From the NCBI GenBank assembly GCA_030705725.1, contig JAUZPW010000025.1:1-11823 (forward strand): a DNA stretch of 11,823 nucleotides. The letters run 5' to 3'. The stretch comes from Bacillota bacterium (GTDB lineage Bacteria; Bacillota; Clostridia; Oscillospirales; Butyricicoccaceae). The notes under the pieces are model-generated. The model ran no database searches and was not told where the DNA came from. It worked only from the letters and a program-made list of their open reading frames with translations. Shown in pieces: positions 6,391 to 11,823 of the stretch. Position 1 is the stretch's first letter; each line of letters opens with the position of its first letter. Both the position numbers and the translations under genes were made by a program.

Positions 6391-7466
6391 TCGTCAGCGC
6401 CCCTCAACAGGTTTCCGGTTCCCTCTTTGTCGAATATATTTATTTTTTCATTTTTTGCTGTTAAAACGACGTTGGTGCCTTTTGCGAACGCATCCTCCAT
6501 TGTCGATTCCTGTATAAGCTCAACCTTTTGGTTATTTTCAAGCATTATTATGTAATGCGTGTTTAACCCCAGATAAATGCTGTCTATAACCTTCCCTTTT
6601 ATTCCTTCTGCTCCTTCCGGGTTAATAACAAATTCTTCGGGGCGCACCGAAATTTTAACGTCCTGTTTTTCGATTGATTTCCATGAAGGAAAAGCGGTCT
6701 TGTATCCGCATTCAAAAACAAGGGAACCGCCTTCTGTTTTTCCGTTCAGTATATTCGTTCTGCCGATAAAAGTTGCGACAAAAAGGTTTCTGGGGCGTTG
6801 GTAGACGGCCCTCGGGGTGCATATGTCCTGAATTGTTCCGTCCTTCATAACGGCGATAGTGTCGCTTATCGACATTGCTTCCTCTTGGTCGTGGGTAACA
6901 TAAACCGTTGTAATCCCCACTTCTTTCTGTATTTCTCTTATTGCCTGCCGCATCTCAAGGCGAAGCTTTGCGTCGAGGTTTGAAAGCGGTTCGTCCATTA
7001 AAAGCACATCGGGCTTTATAACAAGGGCCCTGGCAAGCGCGACCCTTTGCTGCTGGCCGCCGGAAAGATTTTCGGGAAGCCTGTCCGCATACATGTCGAT
7101 CTGCATCGTTTTTAAAAAATGATCGGTTTCCCTTTTTATGGTCTCTTTATCGGCTTTTCTGTTTCTAAGGCCGAATTCAACGTTCCGGCGCACAGTCATG
7201 TGCGGAAAAATTGCGTAATTCTGAAATACCATCCCTATATTTCTTTTGCTTGGGTCCATATCGTTAATGCGGGTATCGCCGAAGTAAAAATCCCCGCCTT
7301 CGATGGAATTAAAGCCGGCGATCATTCTGAGAAGAGTCGTTTTCCCGCAGCCGGAAGGTCCCAGCAGGGTAAACAGCTCCCCATCGCGAATGCTGAGATT
7401 CAAACCGGTGATAACGGCAGTATTTCCGTATTTTTTGACCGCGTTTTTTATTATTATATTGCTCAT
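6387..7466 (-). CDS. ABC transporter ATP-binding protein (FbpC/PotA-like, with C-terminal TOBE region)
   Basis: A 359-residue cytoplasmic ATPase that should power import through the adjacent permease. In order: Walker A GPSGCGKT (36-43), Q-loop Gln82 (FQNYAIFPHM), signature LSGGQ (134-138), Walker B VLLMDEP with Glu159, D-loop SNLD, and switch His192 (THDQEEAMS). The extra C-terminal region from about residue 230 (ATFIGRTNIL, later ISVRPEEF) matches the OB/TOBE domain of the CUT1/iron/polyamine ATPase branch. The frame stays open to an ATG at 7553, but the ATG at 7466 is preferred: AGGAGGG lies about 5 nt upstream and MSNIIIKNAVKKYG matches the fold start. It overlaps the permease gene by 4 nt and is preceded by a 224-bp spacer containing competing hairpins. 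Confidence 0.93.
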   Translation of the reverse strand: MSNIIIKNAVKKYGNTAVITGLNLSIRDGELFTLLGPSGCGKTTLLRMIAGFNSIEGGDFYFGDTRINDMDPSKRNIGMVFQNYAIFPHMTVRRNVEFGLRNRKADKETIKRETDHFLKTMQIDMYADRLPENLSGGQQQRVALARALVIKPDVLLMDEPLSNLDAKLRLEMRQAIREIQKEVGITTVYVTHDQEEAMSISDTIAVMKDGTIQDICTPRAVYQRPRNLFVATFIGRTNILNGKTEGGSLVFECGYKTAFPSWKSIEKQDVKISVRPEEFVINPEGAEGIKGKVIDSIYLGLNTHYIIMLENNQKVELIQESTMEDAFAKGTNVVLTAKNEKINIFDKEGTGNLLRGADE

Positions 7467-7590
7467 TTTTCCCTCCTGATAATTAAGAACCAAACGGCCC
7501 TGGACACATTCCCGCATAAAAGATTCACCGGTTACATGCCGAAACGTACCCAAGGCCTATTTATCTTAATTAATGTCTGCTGACCAAATC

Positions 7591-7675
7591 AAAAACCTTA
7601 CAGCAGCGATTTCTAAATGCGTTTTAATTTGTTCAGCTGCAAGGTTTTTTCGGCATTTAACGAAAAAACCTTGCA
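7591..7675 (-). promoter_or_regulatory. Competing intercistronic hairpins between binding-protein and ATPase genes (attenuator-like)
   Basis: In minus-strand RNA order, segment C (7675-7661) pairs with segment B (7652-7638) in a 15-bp perfect stem with an 8-nt loop. Segment B (7649-7636) can instead pair with segment A (7604-7591) in a 14-bp stem whose only imperfection is a U-G wobble. The A arm runs into TTTTTGATTT, like an intrinsic terminator. The two stems share B and exclude each other. The C segment begins 15 nt after the binding-protein stop codon. The wobble is permitted on the minus strand but would be A-C on the plus strand, which supports action in the operon transcript. Differential expression of binding protein over transporter is the probable outcome (inference). 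Confidence 0.6.
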
Positions 7676-7690
7676 CTTTTTATTTGAAAC

Positions 7691-8773
7691 TTATTTAGAC
7701 AGGCTGTTTTCAAATACTTCTTTGAATTTGTCGACAACATCCTTTTTATGTTCGTTAATATAAGCCTGGTCTAATACTACGGTTTTTATGGATGCCGTAG
7801 GCAGAGTGTTTTTTGAAAGCTCGGCGTCTTTATGAACCGGCCTGTTTCCAAGCTGGGAACCTATGACGCTCTGCATTTCCTTGCTAAGTATAAAGTCAAT
7901 AAAAAGCTTCGCATTCTCGGGATGCGGGCAGTTTTTAATTATACCGGCTGTACCCGCAGTGAATAATGTGCCCTCTTCGGGATAAACGATCTCAACGGGC
8001 GCGCCGTCCTTTACCAGTTTCAGAGCGGCTTCCTCATAGGTCAGGCCGACGAGCATTTCGCCGTCCGCGACGCTCTTCCACACTGCCCCCGAGCCGGATT
8101 GAAGCTTTCCGTCAATGTTTACAAGCAGCTTTTTGATATACTCCCAGCCCTCTTCTTTGTCAAGTCCGCCAAAGTCGGTGAGGATGTTTTCAACCTGCAT
8201 TAACGCCGACGAAGAAGAAGTCGGGTCTGCGGACGCTATTTTGCCTTTTAGTTTCGGATTGAGTAAATCGTTGTAGCCTTTGATTTTTATGTCGCCGATA
8301 AGATTCTTGTTTACAACAAGGACGCTTCCGTCCAGGACAAAATTGGTGCAGAAACCCGTTGTATTTTTGAAATCGTCCAGCAGATCCTTGTCGTTTTCCG
8401 AAACGTAATCATCAAAGACATCCCTGTATTCCGTGAAAGAGGATTCTCCGCCGCCGAATATAACGTCCGCGTACGGCTTTGCCTTTTCCGCGTCAAGCCT
8501 TGCCAAGAGTTCTCCTGTTCCGCCCTGAATAACCTCGACTTCAATGCCGTATTTCTCCTTAAACAAGGATGTGACGGAATTGATCATTTCATCACCGCTG
8601 GAGGAGTACATGACTAACTTCTTTTCCGTTGTCTCTTGAGCCGTTTCCGTTGTTGCCCCTGATTTTGCCGTGGTCTCTTCAGCCTTTTGTGTGTTCTTGC
8701 ATCCGGATACCATGCCTGAAATCATAATAAACGATAACAAAAGCGCCGAAGCCGTTTTAAGCTTCATCTTCAT
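7691..8773 (-). CDS. Lipoprotein solute-binding protein, FbpA/AfuA/HptA superfamily
   Basis: A 360-residue extracellular substrate-binding lipoprotein. Residues 1-24 form a signal peptide with lipobox MVSG before Cys25, followed by a Thr/Glu-rich linker (about 26-50) that tethers the domain to the membrane. The mature part starts KKLVMYSSSG and is a family 1-type Venus-flytrap protein, with ADPTSSSSALMQ at 182-193, SGSGAVWKSVADGEMLVGLTYEEAA at about 226-250 (a long conserved stretch) and GTLFTAGTAGIIKNCPHPEN near 268-287. Ferric-binding FbpA proteins carry a Tyr-Tyr dyad at the position after the ADGE-like stretch. Here it reads LTYEEA with a single Tyr246, so iron chelation is doubtful. AfuA (hexose phosphates), HptA (glucose-6-phosphate sensing) or phosphonate-binding relatives are better models. 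The ATG at 8773 has AAAGGAGG 9 nt upstream. The gene has its own regulated-looking promoter inside the block. Confidence 0.85.
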   Translation of the reverse strand: MKMKLKTASALLLSFIMISGMVSGCKNTQKAEETTAKSGATTETAQETTEKKLVMYSSSGDEMINSVTSLFKEKYGIEVEVIQGGTGELLARLDAEKAKPYADVIFGGGESSFTEYRDVFDDYVSENDKDLLDDFKNTTGFCTNFVLDGSVLVVNKNLIGDIKIKGYNDLLNPKLKGKIASADPTSSSSALMQVENILTDFGGLDKEEGWEYIKKLLVNIDGKLQSGSGAVWKSVADGEMLVGLTYEEAALKLVKDGAPVEIVYPEEGTLFTAGTAGIIKNCPHPENAKLFIDFILSKEMQSVIGSQLGNRPVHKDAELSKNTLPTASIKTVVLDQAYINEHKKDVVDKFKEVFENSLSK

Positions 8774-8807
8774 TTTTCCGTTCCTCCTTTATGGTTTTTA
8801 TAACCAT

Positions 8808-8860
8808 ATTTTAGCATAGAAGATATGCTAAAATTCTGCAGGAATGGCAAAAATACTGCA
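8808..8860 (-). promoter_or_regulatory. Activator-type promoter and operator of the binding-protein gene
   Basis: On the minus strand two tandem 20-bp units, each beginning TGCAG(T/A)ATTTT, occupy 8860-8841 and 8840-8821 and match at 14 of 20 positions. The downstream unit ends 7 bp before an extended -10, TGCTAAAAT (-10 at 8808-8813). No -35 consensus is present, so the repeat covers the -35 position, the usual arrangement for an AraC-family class II activator. Overlapping it is a perfect 11-bp inverted repeat, ATTTTAGCATA / TATGCTAAAAT (8834-8824 and 8818-8808). A smaller dyad, TATGGTT / AACCATA, follows at 8808-8790, just before the ribosome site. The neighbouring response regulator is the obvious candidate to bind here (inference). 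Confidence 0.6.
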
Positions 8861-9640
8861 CTATTTTATTACCCTCGCAAACTCTCTTGAGGAACAGCCT
8901 ATATATTTCTTAAAAACCATATTAAAGTACTTGTAATCCTTGAATCCGCATTCCGCTGCAATGGTATGTAAGTATTTATCGGTGTTTTTTATCGCCCAAA
9001 TAGCTTTTTGAATACGGTAACGATTCAGAAATTCGCTGAAGTTGATCTTCATTTCCGTTTTGAACTTTCTGATTAAAAATGTTTCGCTGTAATTGAAAGC
9101 CTCAGACAAATCATATACCGTAATTTTTTTTGCATAATTTTTTTTAATAAACGAAACCATTTTTTTAACGGTTTCATCTTCAACTATATCTTCCCTCAGG
9201 GCGTTCAAAAGGTCTATGTTTTTTAACGAAAGCTCCTGACTTTTTAGCGCGGCGAAAGCCAGCCTTCTCTGTCTCTCTATTTTCGCGTTATTGACAGCCT
9301 CGTTAAGCTCGTTAAAATCCACGGGTTTTAGAATATAATCGTTCACACCGAATTTCATTGCATCCTTCGCGTACTTAAAATCAGAATAACCCGTTATGAT
9401 TATCGGCGTATACTCGTATTCTTCAAAAGTTTGCTCCAGCACCTGAAGTCCGTTTACAACAGGCATATTAATATCGATTATGACGATATCGGGACATGCC
9501 TTTTTAATCTGGTCGATGGTTTCCTGTCCGTCGCCCGCTTCCAGTACGGCTGAACAGCCAAGCTCCTGCCAGTCTACCGAAAAAATCAAGCCTTTTCGGA
9601 TTATAGCTTCGTCTTCCGCAACCAAAACCTTATATTTCAC
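8861..9640 (-). CDS. Response regulator with AraC-type DNA-binding domain (YesN-like)
   Basis: A 259-residue cytoplasmic transcription regulator. The receiver domain (about 1-122) has the acidic pair Glu9/Asp10, phospho-acceptor Asp56 in VIIDINMP, Thr83 in IITGYSDF and Lys105 in ILKPVD. A linker of about 35-40 residues leads to an AraC/XylS double helix-turn-helix (about 158-257), with the second HTH recognisable as IAAECGFKDYKYFNMVFKKYIGCSSREF (a long conserved stretch). It is much shorter than many YesN proteins (about 400-500 residues), because the middle region is missing. The GTG start at 9640 has AAAGGAGG 7 nt upstream and overlaps the kinase stop by 11 nt, so the two are translationally coupled. 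It probably activates the binding-protein/ABC genes directly downstream, a common target choice for YesMN pairs. Confidence 0.92.
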   Translation of the reverse strand: MKYKVLVAEDEAIIRKGLIFSVDWQELGCSAVLEAGDGQETIDQIKKACPDIVIIDINMPVVNGLQVLEQTFEEYEYTPIIITGYSDFKYAKDAMKFGVNDYILKPVDFNELNEAVNNAKIERQRRLAFAALKSQELSLKNIDLLNALREDIVEDETVKKMVSFIKKNYAKKITVYDLSEAFNYSETFLIRKFKTEMKINFSEFLNRYRIQKAIWAIKNTDKYLHTIAAECGFKDYKYFNMVFKKYIGCSSREFARVIK

Positions 9641-11315
9641 TTAAAAGCCTCCTTTCGGTAAGCCTAAGCAAAACGACGGTTCCCTTTCCCGGGGTACTTT
9701 TTACTTCCATACCGCTTTCTTCCCCGTAGAGCAGTTTTAACCGCCTTGCTATATTGTGAAGTCCCTTGTGTTCGTTGCCGTTTGCTTCGGAATTTATCAT
9801 CGTTTTAACAAAATCAAGCTCCTGTTCGTTCATGCCCGACCCGTTGTCGGTTATTTCCAGATATAAAAAACCCTCCTTAGTCCATCCCGATATTCTGATT
9901 GCCAGCGTCTTTTTGTGCTTGAAGCCGTACTTTATGCTGTTTTCCAAAATCGGCTGAAGCAGAAGCTTCGGCACAAAGCAGTCGTTGCAGCTTCGGTCTA
10001 TTTCAATTTCGTACGAAAATTTTCCCTGAAACCTGTATTTAATTATTTCGAGATAATCGGTAAGGTATTTCAAATCATCTTTAAGCAAAACCACGCTGGA
10101 AGTATCGCTTATGCTGCGCCTGAGAAGAGCCGTAAGCTTCGTGATGATCTTGTCGGTTCCCTCCTGATTGAGAATAATTGAATACCTGATGCATTCGAGG
10201 GTGTTATAAAGAAAATGCGGATTGAACTGAGCCTCAAGCTGCTTTGATTCCATAATGTTTTTAAGCTTAAGCAACTCAAGGTTTTTTTTGCTTAAAGCAT
10301 TAATGTTGTCCAGCATCTGATTTATTTCCTCTGCAATATTTTCAAACTCGTCGTCCGACTCCATTTTTATCCTGTGATCGAAGTCGCCGTTTTGAATTAT
10401 GTTGATTTCACTGAGCAGGCTTTCCACGGACGCGGCGTTTATATTGGCGACCGTTCCCGCAAAATGCTTGGTTATAGCAAGCAAAAATATAAAAATCATG
10501 CTGAAGGCAAAACAGCCGATCAAATAGTAGCTATTGCTCGATTCATTGTTTACAAAAGTAAATATTTTTACTTGATATTCGTCAAGATCATTCTCGTTCA
10601 TCCAATATTTTTGATTATTAACTGCATAAGTCTTTTTCTGACCCGGCCGAAACTGATTCAAGCCGTCAACCATCGAACGGTTGCTGCAGGCGATGACGTT
10701 ACCGTTCATATCGGTGATGATCCCGTCGAACTGCAAAGCCTTCATCTGATGATTCCAATCGTCGCCGCTTAAAAAAACGCTTACTCCGCCTATAAGCCTG
10801 TTCCCGTAATATAAGTTCCTTGAAAAAACATATTTCGAATAATCCCCGTTGAAATAATAAACCGTTTTGTAAATCCCGGTGCTTTTTTTGTTTTTTAAGC
10901 TGCCGAAGATACTCTGACTGAAAAGCTTGAAGTACATTGTTATTTCCTTAGGATCAAAGGATGAATACGCAATATTACCCGAGGCGTCGTTAATGATAAT
11001 ATCGCTTTTGATTTCATTGTTCAGATTAAAGCTGTTGAATAAAAATGACATGTACTGGGGGCTGATCTTGTTGTTTAAGTAATCGTTTATTGTTTTTCGC
11101 GTATCCAAATCGTTCAGATAACGGGTATATTTGTAATGTATTTCAGTAAATGATTTTGACAATATTTTGTTGTATTCTTTTGTCCGGAACGAGTTAAAGC
11201 AGGTTGTATAAATAAAAAGAATAAATATAAATCCGAGAAACCCTGTCAGCGTAACCACAAAGCTGAATTCAATTATCTGCTTTTTCAATTTTTTCTGATA
11301 TTTAGAATAAAACAC
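9630..11315 (-). CDS. Sensor histidine kinase, YesM/LytS-type (His_kinase family)
   Basis: A 561-residue membrane sensor kinase. TM1 is at about residues 16-38, a long extracellular sensor region (Cache-like in size and layout) at about 39-263, TM2 at 264-284, a HAMP linker at about 285-340 and a short coiled segment at 341-360. The internal His_kinase domain follows, with the phosphorylatable His367 in QFNPHFLYNTL. The ATPase domain shows the N-box LQPILENSIKYGF, DNGSGM (490-495), KGLHNIARRL and GKGT (543-546). The frame stays open up to 11483, but that stretch lies in the upstream terminator and promoter. The GTG at 11315 is chosen because GGAGG sits 6 nt before it and TM1 then starts 15 residues in. 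An in-frame TTG (about 10 codons earlier) with GGGAGGG upstream is a weaker alternative. Its ligand is unknown; the adjacent importer suggests the same solute. Confidence 0.9.
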   Translation of the reverse strand: MFYSKYQKKLKKQIIEFSFVVTLTGFLGFIFILFIYTTCFNSFRTKEYNKILSKSFTEIHYKYTRYLNDLDTRKTINDYLNNKISPQYMSFLFNSFNLNNEIKSDIIINDASGNIAYSSFDPKEITMYFKLFSQSIFGSLKNKKSTGIYKTVYYFNGDYSKYVFSRNLYYGNRLIGGVSVFLSGDDWNHQMKALQFDGIITDMNGNVIACSNRSMVDGLNQFRPGQKKTYAVNNQKYWMNENDLDEYQVKIFTFVNNESSNSYYLIGCFAFSMIFIFLLAITKHFAGTVANINAASVESLLSEINIIQNGDFDHRIKMESDDEFENIAEEINQMLDNINALSKKNLELLKLKNIMESKQLEAQFNPHFLYNTLECIRYSIILNQEGTDKIITKLTALLRRSISDTSSVVLLKDDLKYLTDYLEIIKYRFQGKFSYEIEIDRSCNDCFVPKLLLQPILENSIKYGFKHKKTLAIRISGWTKEGFLYLEITDNGSGMNEQELDFVKTMINSEANGNEHKGLHNIARRLKLLYGEESGMEVKSTPGKGTVVLLRLTERRLLSEI

Positions 11316-11376
11316 AGCATACCTCCGTTTTTTGAGGTGTAACAAATTAACTGCCCTCCCAAATTTTGCCGTCCAC

Positions 11377-11385
11377 ATTATATCA
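11377..11385 (-). promoter_or_regulatory. Extended -10 promoter of the kinase-regulator genes
   Basis: On the minus strand TGATATAAT gives an extended -10 (TATAAT at 11377-11382, TG at 11384-11385). There is no good -35. A start near 11370 leaves a leader of about 55 nt with two purine-rich sites, GGGAGGG and CGGAGG, the latter directly before the GTG start. Confidence 0.62.
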
Positions 11386-11420
11386 CGAAGTTTTTGCATC
11401 CGTATTCTAAAGGAATAAAA

Positions 11421-11473
11421 TACTAAAAAATAAGCCCTTTCAGTATGATTTTTGTACATACCGAAAGGGCTTA
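11421..11473 (-). terminator. Intrinsic terminator of the YebC-family gene
   Basis: A 17-bp stem (11431-11447 with 11457-11473, core AAGCCCTTTC / GAAAGGGCTT) encloses a 9-nt loop. It is followed on the minus strand by ATTTTTTAGTATTTTATT. The single non-Watson-Crick position is G-U only in minus-strand RNA, which fits its use by the gene to the right. It ends about 35 bp upstream of the kinase promoter. Confidence 0.92.
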
Positions 11474-11522
11474 ATAAAACCATAATTCATTTTTCAAATG
11501 ATTCTCGTATTTGTAAAGCTCC

Positions 11523-11823
11523 CTATTCTTCCTCCCAGTTGTGGAAGACCTCCTGAACGTCGTCGTTGTCCTCAAGCATATCGAGAAGCTTCTGCATGTT
11601 CTTGATGTCGTCCTCATTCTCGAGCTTTATCCTGCTCTGCGGGACCATCTGAACCTCCGCTTCGAGGAAGGAAACACCCTTGGCTTCCAGAGCCTCGCGC
11701 ACCTTTCCGAGATCGTCGGGCGCCGTAAGCACCTCAAAAACGCCGTCCTCGAGCATAACGTCGTCCGCTCCCGCGTCAAGCGCCATCATCATGAAATCGT
11801 CCTCGTCGTAATCACCCTGCTCG
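11523..11823 (-). CDS. YebC/PmpR-family regulator or translation factor, C-terminal part (runs off right edge)
   Basis: The last 100 codons of a minus-strand gene, open to the window edge. The visible part reads EQGDYDEDDFMMMALDAGADDV, then a GVFEVLTAPDDLGKVREAL segment, SRIKLENEDD and the ending DDVQEVFHNWEEE, all typical of the C-terminal alpha/beta domains of the roughly 240-residue YebC family. The family was annotated as DNA-binding transcription regulators, and some members are now linked to relief of ribosome stalling on proline-rich sequences. Which role this one has cannot be read here. ATG codons inside (11792 and the two after it) are internal methionines, not starts. A strong terminator follows. 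Confidence 0.92.
   Translation of the reverse strand, partial: EQGDYDEDDFMMMALDAGADDVMLEDGVFEVLTAPDDLGKVREALEAKGVSFLEAEVQMVPQSRIKLENEDDIKNMQKLLDMLEDNDDVQEVFHNWEEE

Noticed and set aside
7467..7553. Longer ATPase reading starting at 7553
   Set aside because: No good ribosome site there, the extra 29 residues match no ABC fold element, and the ATG at 7466 has AGGAGGG directly upstream.
7119..7583. Plus-strand frame of 154 codons antisense to the ATPase gene
   Set aside because: It mirrors the ATPase coding sequence, has no family-like motif, and its strand has no promoter or ribosome site that I can see.
7691..8773. Naming the cluster fbpABC as a ferric importer
   Set aside because: Superfamily membership alone does not give iron specificity and the expected Tyr-Tyr dyad is absent, so no iron gene symbols were assigned.
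11316..11483. Longer kinase reading with an ATG at 11483
   Set aside because: That extension would be translated from inside the terminator of the upstream gene and across the extended -10; the GTG at 11315 has an ideal ribosome site.

Overview
The window looks like chromosomal DNA from a Gram-positive bacterium of the Clostridia or a related Firmicute group. The signs are strong AGGAGG-type ribosome sites, frequent GTG and TTG starts, a lipobox-bearing solute-binding protein, a YesM/YesN-style two-component pair and TypA/YebC housekeeping genes. No phage, insertion sequence, tRNA, rRNA or CRISPR array is visible.

Left part (1-1711, minus strand): the start of an unrecognised membrane-anchored or exported protein runs off the left edge. 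Its promoter carries an 11-bp-period direct repeat that resembles a Pho box. A strong terminator separates it from a complete MTA/SAH deaminase-type amidohydrolase.

Middle part (1752-4731, plus strand): diverging from the deaminase are a short-chain dehydrogenase/reductase and the ribosome-associated GTPase TypA/BipA, each with its own promoter-like sequence. After typA comes a gene-free stretch of about 300 bp packed with seven hairpins, including two nearly identical terminators. It lies between convergent genes.

Right part (4732-11315, minus strand): a five-gene block reading sensor histidine kinase, AraC-type response regulator, lipoprotein substrate-binding protein, ABC ATPase, fused double-domain permease. 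The kinase and regulator genes overlap by 11 nt, and the ATPase and permease genes overlap by 4 nt. The binding protein belongs to the FbpA/AfuA/HptA superfamily often labelled 'iron', but it lacks the Tyr-Tyr iron-ligand dyad where it would be expected. With the adjacent YesMN-type pair, this resembles the hexose-phosphate systems HptRSA and AfuABC more than a ferric importer. The likely working model is that the kinase senses an external solute, the regulator activates the binding-protein promoter (which has a 20-bp-period direct repeat plus a perfect palindrome), and the transporter imports the solute. A set of mutually exclusive hairpins between the binding protein and the ATPase may set how much transporter is made per binding protein.

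Right edge: the C-terminal part of a YebC/PmpR-family protein, ended by a strong terminator, lies upstream of the kinase promoter.
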